DNA of 64,000 nucleotides from Mucilaginibacter sp. GTDB lineage: Bacteria > Bacteroidota > Bacteroidia > Sphingobacteriales > Sphingobacteriaceae. Shown piece after piece: positions 50,416 through 58,779 of this stretch. The stretch is from the NCBI GenBank assembly GCA_025352225.1, contig JANXTT010000135.1, positions 17,603 through 81,602 of the forward strand. The letters are read 5' to 3'. Numbering within the stretch: the stretch's first letter is position 1; each line of letters opens with the position of its first letter. Position numbers and translations under genes: made by a program. The notes beneath the pieces were generated by a model that saw only the letters and a list, made by a program, of their open reading frames with translations, searched no databases and was not told where the DNA came from.

Positions 50416-51108
50416 TTAACTTAACGTTTTGATAGTAACTTCGTGTTGTTTAAAGTATTCAAAAAAACAAACGTTCATCAGTAACAGCGCCATCAGGTAA
50501 AAATGATCCTCAAATGGGATGGTGCCAATACGGGTACCCAGATTTTGGACATTATTGTATACCACAATCGGGATGGAGGTTAAAATACCATTCACGATAT
50601 AAAAAGGGATCAGTGTAACCAGATATGCCATATAAAAGCGATTGAGCCATTTTAGTCGGTAAACATACTTTATTAAAATAACCAATACACCTACCAAACC
50701 AAAAGTAACCAATGTGTATAATTTATGATAGTTGAACACAACATTTAAAACCGATAATACCACCAGCGCGCTCGATATGGTTTGAGCCACCAAGTCTGAT
50801 AGTGCCCATTTTATGTAATACTCTATACAGGCATAAATAAATATACAGGCAAAGGGCACGGTTAAAAAAAAAAGCACCTCTTCCATCGGAAGCTGAAAAA
50901 ACGTTATGCCCAGTGTATATTTAGAATTGAACGACCATACCCCTTTAACTGTGAACAGCACATCCCACACTAAAAAAAACAAACCCGTTATAGCCATACC
51001 GGGCCAGATATACTTCCAGCTTTTGTTAAAACGCACCCGGTTATCAAATGATAATATTACCGGAAAAAGAATAGTTAAAAAGTTAATTAACAGGTAGGTA
51101 AATTTCAT
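50416..51108 (-). CDS. crtY: Lycopene cyclase (CrtYcd-type, membrane)
   Basis: A 230-residue protein with about six to seven helices. It contains two repeats of the lycopene cyclase domain; the marker motif is FFQLPMEEVLFFLTVPF (about 72-88), echoed by IGTIPFEDHFYLMALLL in the second half. These heterodimer-type cyclases (CrtYc + CrtYd, here fused) turn lycopene into beta-carotene. Its start overlaps the preceding gene by 4 bp (ATGA) and it lies in the crtB operon. It is unrelated to the soluble FAD CrtY of proteobacteria. Confidence 0.9.
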   Translation of the reverse strand: MKFTYLLINFLTILFPVILSFDNRVRFNKSWKYIWPGMAITGLFFLVWDVLFTVKGVWSFNSKYTLGITFFQLPMEEVLFFLTVPFACIFIYACIEYYIKWALSDLVAQTISSALVVLSVLNVVFNYHKLYTLVTFGLVGVLVILIKYVYRLKWLNRFYMAYLVTLIPFYIVNGILTSIPIVVYNNVQNLGTRIGTIPFEDHFYLMALLLMNVCFFEYFKQHEVTIKTLS

Positions 51109-51650
51109 TTTAGGGCAGCTAATTGTTTGTGCAGATCGTTGTTTTCTTTAATTGTACACCGCCGCGAAGTGATCAAAAACTTAATGATAGTTTCTGTCAA
51201 TACCTTATCTGCAGAGCCATAGTTTTTTTGATTTAATTGCCTGATCATCTCTTCCTTATCGGCAACCAGATCTTTTGCATAACCCAAAAAATGAGGAACA
51301 TTATGCTGAATAGAGAACCGCATAAAACGGATCTCAATATTATGAGGGTCGGCGGTGACGGCGTTTTTAAGCAGCTTATCGGATAGGTTTAAATACCTGA
51401 TCTTACTATAAGGGTTCCAGGCGTGTTTGGCCTTTAATGCATCAAGCGTGCCCATATAAGCTACCGTAAGGGGCGTTTTATTTGTTAATTTATCCAGGCT
51501 GTTGTACAACGAGTCTGTAATATGAGGGCTCTCAAGTGCCTTTATCAAGCCCTTCCGCACAAGCTTTAAATCAGGATCGTTAGGGTTAGCCAGGCAAGCG
51601 GTCACACTAAACAAAATACCTATAGATAAAATCAATACAGTTAGCTTCAT
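51105..51650 (-). CDS. Lipoprotein of unknown function within the carotenoid operon
   Basis: A 181-residue protein with a lipoprotein signal (LFSVTAC, Cys19) and an all-helical mature part (DPDLKLVRKGLIKALESPHITDSLYNSLDKLTNK, then IRYLNLSDKLLKNAVTADPHNIEIRFMRF), resembling TPR-like helical hairpins. It overlaps crtB by 1 base and the cyclase by 4 bases, so it is locked into this operon. I know of no function. It may be a structural or sensory envelope protein linked to the pigment. Confidence 0.7.
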   Translation of the reverse strand: MKLTVLILSIGILFSVTACLANPNDPDLKLVRKGLIKALESPHITDSLYNSLDKLTNKTPLTVAYMGTLDALKAKHAWNPYSKIRYLNLSDKLLKNAVTADPHNIEIRFMRFSIQHNVPHFLGYAKDLVADKEEMIRQLNQKNYGSADKVLTETIIKFLITSRRCTIKENNDLHKQLAALK

Positions 51651-52483
51651 TATATAGCTTTTATCGTTTTCATTAAAACCGCATTAGCATACAGTGCCAG
51701 TTTATGCGCGTTAGAGATGCGTATCCGGCGTTGCAAAATAGCATTTGCCGATGTTTTTTTGATTTTTTTAAACAACTGCAAATAATAGGTATAAGCAATA
51801 TAGACACCCAGCTTAGTACCCTTTGGCAATTGTTTAATGCCAAGCAATGCATCATCAAAATCATATTTAATATCGGCTTCAATATTTTGTTTATCCTGCT
51901 CGGTAAACTTATTAAAATCAACTCCCGGGAAGTACGTTCTTCCGCGATCTTCAAAATCAGACTTGATGTCCCTTAAAAAATTTATCTTTTGGAAAGCGGC
52001 CCCCAGGCTTCTGGCTTTGGGCAATAGCTGGTCGTAAAGCGTGGTTTCATTTTCAGTAAAAACGCGCAGGCACATTAGGCCCACTACCTCTGCCGAACCA
52101 TAGATATATACCTTATAGGCATCGCCGTTGTATGATGTTTTATCAATGTCCATTTCCATTGAACGTAAAAAGGCATCAATTAAATGGGGCTCAATCTGAT
52201 ATTGATTAACCACTTGCTGAAACGATTGTAAAACAGGGTTTAAACTGATACGTTGTTCAATGGCAGTAAAAGTTTCCGCCCTGAAATCAGAGAGGAGTTT
52301 CAATTTATCGTACCCGTGAAACGTGTCTACTATTTCATCCGCATAACGAACAAAACCGTAAATAGCGTATACAGGGTTACGGAAACGTTTATCAAAGGAC
52401 TTAATGCCCGTACTAAACGATGTGCTATATTTATTGGTTATTATTTTGCTGCACGCAAAACAGGTTTCGTTAAACAGATCCAT
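51650..52483 (-). CDS. crtB: Phytoene synthase
   Basis: A 277-residue enzyme taken from the ATG at 52483 (a GTG start at 52504 is possible). It condenses two geranylgeranyl diphosphates to phytoene. The two aspartate-rich Mg-binding motifs are present: FVRYADEIVD (about 48-57) and NFLRDIKSDFEDRGRTYFP (about 164-182), along with the AEVVGLMCLRVF segment. It is divergent from crtI across a 128-bp gap and leads the operon crtB-lipoprotein-crtY-cytochrome b5. Confidence 0.93.
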   Translation of the reverse strand: MDLFNETCFACSKIITNKYSTSFSTGIKSFDKRFRNPVYAIYGFVRYADEIVDTFHGYDKLKLLSDFRAETFTAIEQRISLNPVLQSFQQVVNQYQIEPHLIDAFLRSMEMDIDKTSYNGDAYKVYIYGSAEVVGLMCLRVFTENETTLYDQLLPKARSLGAAFQKINFLRDIKSDFEDRGRTYFPGVDFNKFTEQDKQNIEADIKYDFDDALLGIKQLPKGTKLGVYIAYTYYLQLFKKIKKTSANAILQRRIRISNAHKLALYANAVLMKTIKAI

Positions 52484-52611
52484 ATTTTTGTTTGGCAGAT
52501 TCACAAACTTAGATAAATTTTCGCCTATAAATTAATCGTGGCAACATATAACAAATTTATTATCAAAAGCCTTTACCAGCAACAATTTGCTTACTTTGGC
52601 CTATTAAATAC

Positions 52612-54093
52612 ATGAATAAAAACCACCATATTATTGTTATTGGTGCCGGTTTTGCCGGATTAGCAGCGGCATCGGTACTGGCTAAGCAAGGTTACAAAGT
52701 TACCCTTGTTGAAAAGAACGACCAGCCCGGCGGCCGTGCCCGCGTTTGGGAAAAAGATGGTTTTAAGTTTGACATGGGCCCTAGCTGGTACTGGATGCCC
52801 GATGTATTTGAAAACTATTTTACCCTGCTTGGCAAAAACCTTGCCGATTATTACCACTTAAAACGCCTTGACCCTGGCTACAGGATATATTACGAAAAAA
52901 ATGACCTCGTAGATGTGCCCGCTCAAATGGATAAGCTGGAGCAGCTATTTGAGCAAATTGAGCCCGGTAGTAGCGCCGCGTTGCAGCAGTTTTTAATACA
53001 AGCCAAATATAAATATGAGGTTGCGATGTGCGATTATGTTTTTCGCCCGTCGCATTCTATCACCGAGTTTATTGACCTTAAATTGATCCGCGAAAGCCTG
53101 CGTATACAAATGTTGAGCAGCATGCGCAAACATATCCGCAAGTATTTTAAAAATCCTAAACTGGTTAAGCTGCTGGAGTTCCCGGTTTTGTTTTTGGGTG
53201 CCACCCCACAAAATACACCCGCAATGTACAGCCTGATGAATTATGCCGACCTGAGCTTAGGTACCTGGTACCCCATGGGCGGCATGCACCAAATTGTTAA
53301 AGCAATGGTGAGTGTTGCCCAAGAGCTCGGCGTTGAAATAAAGCTGAATACCGAAGTTACCCGGATCAACATTGTTAAAGGCCGGGCTACCGGCATAGAA
53401 ACCAACCAGGGAACCCTGCCTGCCGATTTTATTATTGCCGGTGCCGATTACAGGCATGTTGAGCAGCAACTGGTTGAAAAAAGCCACCGTAACTATGATG
53501 AAAAGCATTGGGATAGCCGCACCATGTCGCCATCGAGTTTATTGTATTATATAGGTACCAATAAAAAAGTGCCGGGTATTCTGCATCATAATTTGTTTTT
53601 CGACGAGGACTTTGATGAGCATGCCCATCAGATCTACACCGACCCGCAATGGCCGGATAAGCCTTTGTTTTATGTATCCTGCACCTCAAAAACCGACCCC
53701 TCCGTTGCGCCAGAAGGCGGTGAAAACCTTTTCTTTTTAATGCCGGTTGCCCCCGGCCTGAACGATGACGAAGCAACCCGCGAAAAGTATTTCAATATAA
53801 TGCTCGACCGCTTTGAGCGGATAACCGGAAACATCATTCGCGATTCTATTGTTGTAAAACGCAGCTACGCCCTCAACGATTTTAAAAACGATTATAACTC
53901 TTTTAAAGGCAATGCCTATGGGCTTGCAAACACCTTAGCGCAAACGGCTTTTTTTAAACCAGCAATGCGGGCCAAAAAAATAAGGAATATGTTATATACC
54001 GGGCAGCTTACGGTGCCGGGCCCCGGTGTGCCGCCATCGCTAATTTCGGGGCAGGTAGCGGCAAAAGAGGCTATGAAACTGATGGATAAGTAG
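52612..54093 (+). CDS. crtI: Phytoene desaturase
   Basis: A 493-residue FAD enzyme that desaturates phytoene stepwise to lycopene. The N-terminal FAD site is HIIVIGAGFAGLAAASVLAKQGYKVTLVEKND with PGGRARVWEKDGFKFDMGPSWYWMPDVFENYF; the C-terminal FAD motif is MLYTGQLTVPGPGVPPSLISGQVAAKEA. These are standard CrtI hallmarks. It is divergent from crtB, with a probable shared control region at 52484-52611. With crtB and the cyclase it gives a complete route from geranylgeranyl diphosphate to beta-carotene in this window. Confidence 0.95.
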   Translation: MNKNHHIIVIGAGFAGLAAASVLAKQGYKVTLVEKNDQPGGRARVWEKDGFKFDMGPSWYWMPDVFENYFTLLGKNLADYYHLKRLDPGYRIYYEKNDLVDVPAQMDKLEQLFEQIEPGSSAALQQFLIQAKYKYEVAMCDYVFRPSHSITEFIDLKLIRESLRIQMLSSMRKHIRKYFKNPKLVKLLEFPVLFLGATPQNTPAMYSLMNYADLSLGTWYPMGGMHQIVKAMVSVAQELGVEIKLNTEVTRINIVKGRATGIETNQGTLPADFIIAGADYRHVEQQLVEKSHRNYDEKHWDSRTMSPSSLLYYIGTNKKVPGILHHNLFFDEDFDEHAHQIYTDPQWPDKPLFYVSCTSKTDPSVAPEGGENLFFLMPVAPGLNDDEATREKYFNIMLDRFERITGNIIRDSIVVKRSYALNDFKNDYNSFKGNAYGLANTLAQTAFFKPAMRAKKIRNMLYTGQLTVPGPGVPPSLISGQVAAKEAMKLMDK

Positions 54094-54308
54094 TTTTTTA
54101 GTTGCGGGTTTCGGGTTGCTAGTTATGGGTTGTTTTTTAGTTAAAATATTTTCGCCATAAACTTTTTTTAACTCACAACTAATAACTCACAACCGGGCGA
54201 CTTGCTACAACTAAAGTACCCATGTCCGTTTTAAAAAAGGCCTGTTATGCTCAGCTTGTCCAAGCATGATGGGAGGGCCTCCGCGCTCCGCTCTTCGGCG
54301 GTGGGGCC

Positions 54309-54377
54309 GCGTAATTTCTAGGCCTTCATAATACCAATAACCAAAATAATACATGGGTAAAAATGGGTACTGGTAAT
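54309..54377 (+). repeat. Dispersed repeat (family E), copy 1
   Basis: A 69-bp unit GCGTAATTTCTAGGCCTTC... carrying the 35-bp core at 54334-54368 and ending TACTGGTAA. Its ends, TACCAATAACC and GGGTACTGGTA, are nearly inverted complements, so the core can fold. It is a direct repeat of 54406-54472, and its core recurs at 32009-32043. Confidence 0.8.
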
Positions 54378-54405
54378 ATTTGTGTTTTAGTTCCCTCAGC
54401 TAGCA

Positions 54406-54472
54406 GCGTATTTCTAGGCCTCCATAATACCAATAACCAAAATAATACATGGGTATTTATGGGTACTGGTAA
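54406..54472 (+). repeat. Dispersed repeat (family E), copy 2
   Basis: A 67-bp unit GCGTATTTCTAGGCCTCC... ending TACTGGTAA, about 92% identical to copy 1, which starts 97 bp earlier. Its core (54430-54464) has TATTTATGGGT where copy 1 has TAAAAATGGGT; the copy at 32009 agrees with copy 2 here. Confidence 0.8.
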
Positions 54473-54659
54473 AAAAATATTTTCTAACACATTGCCATTT
54501 TTTGCGCGGTTGCAATAGCTTTCATTGTTTATTTAAGCTACAATATAGCGTTTTTTTAGCAATGGCACAAGGGGGGATTTAGATGTTTGCCTGCGCCGGG
54601 CATATCTGGACAAAGTGGCATATTTATTGGTTTTTGATTTCGCCTCTGGTATATAATCA

Positions 54660-55343
54660 TTATTCTTTGGTTTTCCACCAATCCATTGGAAGTACTAAAA
54701 CTTCTTTGTTATTCGCTAACATTGATTTATTGAAAAATGACACAAGCGAAGTGTCTGTCGGTATTTCATTTCCAACCTTATAAACATTTTTCAGATGGTT
54801 AAAGTAACCCTCTTTAATATTACATACCGCTGCAGTTATAATGGATGCTTGCTTTGCACTATACCACTCCGGCTTGTCTACCGAGAATATCTTATTAGTG
54901 CTGCGATCAATAATGAAAATGCCTGCTGAACTATATAAATAGCTCCTTTTAAATGTGGAGTCTTTGATTAGCAACTTGTTCCTGGTATCAAATACATATA
55001 GGCGACTTCTAATCCCTGTTCCTAAATTTTCAAATGTAGTTAGAAAAGCAAGATTATTAAAAGTGAGGGTCTTGTGCCTTATAAAGGAGTTTCCCTTTAA
55101 TTCATAGATTCCATTATAGACATTATTTGAATTTATATTCGCATCGTTTGGGATAATGAATCTTAAAGTATCGAATGTTAAATACTTGTTGTGTTTGACT
55201 GTATAGAACTTTAACGAGGTTTCAACATTACGATTACTCAGACTATTTATTGTAGTATTTCGATTTGAAGTCGGCTTACTTATGCACGAAGAAAAGCAGA
55301 AAACGCATATTAGTAAGTATCTAATGAAGATTTTTTTGCTCAT
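54660..55343 (-). CDS. Lipoprotein of unknown function
   Basis: A 227-residue lipoprotein (signal ending in FCFSSC, Cys20) with a beta-rich mature region, possibly a WD/propeller-like sheet (YVFDTRNKLLIKDST, FIIDRSTNKIFSVDKPEW). I recognise no family. It is AT-rich and belongs to a group of short secreted genes, all on the minus strand, in the repeat-rich accessory segment. Confidence 0.55.
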   Translation of the reverse strand: MSKKIFIRYLLICVFCFSSCISKPTSNRNTTINSLSNRNVETSLKFYTVKHNKYLTFDTLRFIIPNDANINSNNVYNGIYELKGNSFIRHKTLTFNNLAFLTTFENLGTGIRSRLYVFDTRNKLLIKDSTFKRSYLYSSAGIFIIDRSTNKIFSVDKPEWYSAKQASIITAAVCNIKEGYFNHLKNVYKVGNEIPTDTSLVSFFNKSMLANNKEVLVLPMDWWKTKE

Positions 55344-55430
55344 ATCTTAGTTGTAGTACTAGTTTTAAAGGCCACAGGGACAGCATAAAACAAATCAAAA
55401 GTATTCATATTTAAAGTATCCATCATTATG

Positions 55431-56099
55431 CTAGTCTTTTACGCATCTAATAGAAAAGCCGCTGGCCTTAGCATAATGATACCCGCCTACATCATCATTC
55501 TCCCTGAAGATGCGGTGAAACCACCATTCTTTCGTATCTCCGGCTAGGCCCCACCACCCACCATAGTCAATGTTTTTGAATGGCCCTTCATCATCGCGGT
55601 AGCCCCCGGGCAGCGCAGTAAATCCACTGGTGTTGCTTGCCGTATTTTTTATTGAAATCCAACCATTTGTAGCTTTCATCTTGATTCCGGCAATATTGGC
55701 ACCGCCAAGGTAGTCAGTCAAAACCGTCCATTCAGCATCATTTGGTATATGCCAGCCTACCGGGGCCAGGCCCCTTGGATCATTTTCGGCATACCAGTTA
55801 TAAAGTTTCCCGTATTTAGTGTCGTTTGCCGGATCATTGTTATAATAACACCAGGCAGGTTTACCTTCCTTAGCCGCTTTCTTCCACTCTTCGTTAGTTT
55901 TAGCTTCAGCTATCGCATCGCCGTTTCGGAATGTAGCTGCACTCAAGTTTTCTGCCATCCATGTTTGCAGGCCTATTTTTACAATTTGGTAAACTTTTCG
56001 GTCTCTTGGGTCGGTAATTGTTTTTTTTATCTGAGCTTGGGTGGCACCTGTAATTATTATCAAAAACAGTTGAGGTATAAACTTTATGCTTTTCATCAA
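55431..56099 (-). CDS. FISUMP-domain (Fibrobacter succinogenes major paralogous domain) secreted protein
   Basis: A 222-residue exported protein: signal about 1-22, then one complete FISUMP domain. Diagnostic stretches are DPRDRKVYQIVKIGLQTWMAENL, YGKLYNWYAENDPRGLAPVGWHIPNDAEWTVLTDYLGG and the closing YAKASGFSIRCVKD. The family is common in Bacteroidota and Fibrobacter surface proteins; biochemical function is unknown. It lies 7 bp after the 168-residue secreted protein gene and is likely co-transcribed with it. Confidence 0.88.
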   Translation of the reverse strand: MMKSIKFIPQLFLIIITGATQAQIKKTITDPRDRKVYQIVKIGLQTWMAENLSAATFRNGDAIAEAKTNEEWKKAAKEGKPAWCYYNNDPANDTKYGKLYNWYAENDPRGLAPVGWHIPNDAEWTVLTDYLGGANIAGIKMKATNGWISIKNTASNTSGFTALPGGYRDDEGPFKNIDYGGWWGLAGDTKEWWFHRIFRENDDVGGYHYAKASGFSIRCVKD

Positions 56100-56106
56100 T
56101 TTATTA

Positions 56107-56613
56107 CTATTTGGGATTTATAAGTGATATAATAAGTTTGTACTGTTTATCAGCACCTGTTTGTTGGAAGATCTTTAAGTCGGCTCCAAACTTAAATGAT
56201 GCGTAAGTGTAGAAGAAAAACTGTTCTTCTACTAGATTTGGCTTGGTGCTGGGTGTTGGGGTTTGGGGCGCAATAGCTGGATAATATGCCTTTAATGCGG
56301 CAATTACTTCGGCCATGTTTTTTTGAGCTTCGTACAATGTTGCGAATTCTTTTCTAAGAATAACAAGTGGATGTGAGCCGTTACTTGGAGCACCAATTTC
56401 ACCACTACATCCATCATATAAAGCGTCCGGTAGAATGCTATACCTCGTAATTTTGTCGGTTTCGTCGAAAATGGCACCACAAAATTTTGTTGGGCGTTCG
56501 TCCATGCCATTTAGGTAATCTAACGCTAGTTTTATGGTTTCAGATGTGGTTACTTGGGCCATGCCATACACTGACATTGAAAGGAATAAGAAAATAATTG
56601 CAATAGTCTTCAT
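56107..56613 (-). CDS. Small secreted protein of unknown function
   Basis: A 168-residue protein with a signal peptide (MKTIAIIFLFLSMSVYGMAQ) and a mature part containing a proline-rich linker (PAIAPQTPTPSTKP). Two Cys (in KFCGAIF and YDGCSGEIG) could form a disulfide. No family recognised. It precedes the FISUMP gene in the same orientation with a 7-bp gap, so the pair probably forms an operon. Confidence 0.6.
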   Translation of the reverse strand: MKTIAIIFLFLSMSVYGMAQVTTSETIKLALDYLNGMDERPTKFCGAIFDETDKITRYSILPDALYDGCSGEIGAPSNGSHPLVILRKEFATLYEAQKNMAEVIAALKAYYPAIAPQTPTPSTKPNLVEEQFFFYTYASFKFGADLKIFQQTGADKQYKLIISLINPK

Positions 56614-56998
56614 GTTAATAAATTATGTAAGGTTGAGGTAATAAAATATATGGTAAATATAAATATCTGTCTAGATATTTTAAAACCTAAATAAGGCAAA
56701 TCAAGCGGACATTTTTATAATAAATTAATCAAGTTGTTTTAAACTAATAATGATTTTAGCAAAGAGCCTGTTTAAATTTTGTTCAATTACAATTTTATAG
56801 TACCATGCAAATGTTCTTTTAATCACCCATCCTGGCGGCAAGGTATGAAGCGAGCGGGAGAGCGATAGCTACTTGTGCCTGATCTGCGATATTACAATTT
56901 GAGATTATTGTTTATCTTTAAGCGTGAGGAGCCCGACATACCTTGCAGGAAGGGCTATTCCTGCAAGGGCTGGCACTTTGTTTTTAAAATTATTAAAG
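56614..56998. other. AT-rich intergenic region with family D repeat
   Basis: A 385-bp gap: the first ~205 bp are AT-rich with no gene, then comes repeat D1 (56824-56968), directly before the frameshifted lipoprotein gene. Confidence 0.5.
56824..56968 (+). repeat. Dispersed palindromic repeat (family D), copy 1
   Basis: It begins CACCCATCCTGGCGG and includes GATAGCTACTTGTGCCT (56863-56879), shared with the copies at 57414 and 58657. GCAAGGTATG (56838-56847) is perfectly complementary to CATACCTTGC (56937-56946). A perfect 11-bp hairpin CCTTGCAGGAA / TTCCTGCAAGG (56941-56968, loop GGGCTA) follows. There is no T-run, so it is a repeat element rather than a terminator. Confidence 0.65.
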
Positions 56999-57411
56999 AT
57001 GAAAAAAGGACTAACATTACTTTTGATTTTAAGTTTAATTTCTTGTAATAAATTAGAAAATAAATTACAAGGCGGTTGGCTGATAGAAAAAGCATATTAT
57101 AACAACAAACCGTAATATACGATTTATATACTAATAGCTTTGATCTTAATAAAGACCATACTTGTAATTTACCAATACCGATTCCGGCACTAATCAAAAA
57201 ACAATTAGATGGAGAAGCGGGTTCATGGGAAGCTTATACCAAAGACACCTTATCTTACCTGAAGATAATTAGCCCCAATAAAGTATTTAAAAGAACATTT
57301 AGGGTTCTGAATTTTAGGAAGGAGTTGGATTATAAGAAATATGGATATTTGTTAAAAATGACTTTAATCGCTGATAGCTTAAGAATGGAATGTGCTAAAG
57401 TTCCATATTAA
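56999..57411 (+). pseudogene. Frameshifted lipoprotein gene
   Basis: The ATG at 56999 starts a lipoprotein signal (KKGLTLLLILSLISC, Cys16) but the frame stops at 57113 after 38 residues. From 57109 the -1 frame (ACC GTA ATA) is open to a TAA at 57409-57411 and reads like real protein (VIYDLYTNSFDLNKDH..., EAGSWEAYTKDTLSYLKII, RTFRVLNFRKELDY). A single missing A in the AAA run at 57107-57109 would join the two parts into one lipoprotein of about 137 residues. Either the gene is recently inactivated or there is a base-calling error. No family is recognised. It lies between two family D repeats. Confidence 0.7.
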
Positions 57412-57413
57412 TA

Positions 57414-57523
57414 CCCTCATCCTGGTGCAATGTAGCGGGGGCAAGGGCGATAGGTATTTGTGCCTAAAACAGGCCCAAGTAGCCTATGCACATAGCCAAC
57501 CCGGCATTGCTGGACGATGGGGG
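57414..57523. repeat. Dispersed palindromic repeat (family D), complete inverted-repeat copy
   Basis: The left arm (CCCTCATCCTGGTGCAATGTAG... to TTTGTGCCT) and right arm (AGGCCCAAGTAGCC... to GGACGATGGGG) are imperfect inverted complements about 52 bp long, meeting at GCCT-AAAAC-AGGC (57462-57474). This is the most complete copy and shows the element is a long hairpin, as in BIME or MITE-like repeats. Confidence 0.65.
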
Positions 57524-57568
57524 AATGATTTAAAGAAATACAAAAAGAATTAAAAAGGAAGCAAGCTA

Positions 57569-57949
57569 ATGGAAAATAGCAATTTAATTGAGTTAGAAAA
57601 AAGCATTATAATAATCCAGAAAAAACTTTGTGTTAAATATGGATCAGTTTTTTTACCCGGATTCTTTAACTTACTAATTGGCGTTGCTCTACAGACATTT
57701 AATAATTTAGAATTGCCAATTAATGGTTTAAGGCATCCAATACAAAATCCAAATGTTACTAATTGGTACATCTGGTGTGGCGATTATTCACAAGATGATA
57801 ATTTTTTTTCATCTATACATGTTAATCATTTGCTTGAAATATGCCCAGAAGCCTTAAATTATTTAGGGTTATCTCCAGGATGGAGATTTCAATTCGATAA
57901 TAATAAATATGAGGATGTTTGGTATGATGAGAGTCTTTTATTAATATAA
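57569..57949 (+). CDS. Imm33-like small protein
   Basis: A 126-residue soluble protein. The C-terminal block ICPEALNYLGLSPGWRFQFDNNKYEDVWYDESLL resembles the conserved end of the immunity-protein family Imm33, where PPGWRF and YEDVWYDESLL are characteristic. Members often sit by polymorphic toxins but also occur alone. No toxin gene is visible here. It is flanked by family D repeats, consistent with an orphan immunity or cargo gene. Confidence 0.55.
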   Translation: MENSNLIELEKSIIIIQKKLCVKYGSVFLPGFFNLLIGVALQTFNNLELPINGLRHPIQNPNVTNWYIWCGDYSQDDNFFSSIHVNHLLEICPEALNYLGLSPGWRFQFDNNKYEDVWYDESLLLI

Positions 57950-58017
57950 AACAGGTTACCTTAACTTCCAGAATGGGGCCCGGAAGGATTAGTAAAATAA
58001 ATCCTTTTCCATGCAGT

Positions 58018-58437
58018 CTATATTACTTCAACAAGCCTCCTCGCTTCATCCAGCGCTGCAATATTTTCAAAATAAGCTATTTTTTGATTTGTCAAGTAAT
58101 CTCCCAAAAACAAAGCTTTGCTTAGCAATTGGTTTGAATTGTATTCAGGCGGCAGGCTGTTTTTTAGCTTTGCTAACTCAACCAGTAAAATAATAATGTT
58201 GCTCAAATCGGCGGCTTTTAGTTTCCTTTCCAGCAGGGTTGTTAAAAAGGCTTCGTTACTTAAATTGGCAATGTCAAGTAAGTTAAGCCCTATTCCCGAT
58301 TTCATCAAATCGCCTATTTCCGCTATCTGAGTATTAGTAGCACCATATTCTTTCAACAACATAATTTTAGAGAGTAGTTTGCGGAAAAGAATTCCGAGAG
58401 ATTCAATTGCCTTTTCAACAATGTCATAATTTGCCAT
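58018..58437 (-). CDS. Hypothetical all-helical protein
   Basis: A 139-residue soluble, predominantly helical protein rich in Leu, Ile and Ala. The N-terminal YDIVEKAIESLGILFRKLLSKIMLLKE and central DLMKSGIGLNLLDIANLSNEAFLTTLLE are reminiscent of DUF6483-like proteins, but I am not sure of the match. It converges on the Imm33-like gene with a 68-bp gap. Its partner is unknown. Confidence 0.5.
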   Translation of the reverse strand: MANYDIVEKAIESLGILFRKLLSKIMLLKEYGATNTQIAEIGDLMKSGIGLNLLDIANLSNEAFLTTLLERKLKAADLSNIIILLVELAKLKNSLPPEYNSNQLLSKALFLGDYLTNQKIAYFENIAALDEARRLVEVI

Positions 58438-58656
58438 AATTTAAAAAAATAATATTTCATCTAAATCTAACACTTTATAATGAAACGTAACAAAGGTGAA
58501 CCAATTATAGAGCAAACACAGGCTTATGGCTGGTTTAAATGCCTTGATGCAATAAATACGTTCATCAAGGCTAAATGAGTTTAGACGGTATTGTATTAAC
58601 CTATTAAATGTCTCTAACTTTCCGGATACTCCATTACTTAGTAACACAAATTTATT

Positions 58657-58720
58657 CCCACATCCTGGCGTAATGTAGCGAAGGCATGTGTGTAAAGGCT
58701 ACTTGTGCCTTATCGGCGTG
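58657..58720 (+). repeat. Dispersed repeat (family D), copy 3
   Basis: CCCACATCCTGGCGTAATGTAGCG... followed by GGCTACTTGTGCCTTATCGGCG, aligned with the left arm of the 57414 copy and with the 56824 copy. The right arm is shortened or diverged (CAAGTACCATCTGCCCCCATCCC at 58733-58755). It ends about 25 bases before the -33 box of the str operon. Confidence 0.6.
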
Positions 58721-58779
58721 TCTTGTCCTAAACAAGTACCATCTGCCCCCATCCCTTCAAAATATTTTCGCTCAACCGC

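Larger units (their letters stand above)
54094..54659. other. Repeat-rich intergenic region after crtI
   Basis: A 566-bp gap with no credible gene. From crtI outward it holds an imperfect inverted repeat (GGTTGCTAGTTATGGGTTG near 54111 against a near-complement near 54177-54195), a GC-rich patch around 54236-54308 with paired ATGCT/AGCAT and GGCC runs, and two copies of a 67-69 bp direct repeat. A 66-codon frame at 54583-54783 runs antisense into the next gene and is not coding. Confidence 0.55.

Noticed and set aside
54583..54783. A 66-codon plus-strand frame before the lipoprotein gene
   Set aside because: More than half is antisense to the 54660-55343 lipoprotein, which has a clear signal peptide.
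58480..58578. A 32-codon plus-strand frame (MKRNKGEP...FIKAK)
   Set aside because: The residues look protein-like and may be a relic, but there is no promoter, terminator or family to support a gene.
58441..58647. A 68-codon minus-strand frame just upstream of the helical protein gene
   Set aside because: Composition is rich in Phe, Tyr, Leu and Cys with no domain or signal, it has no promoter-like motif, and it faces another open frame. It looks like chance.
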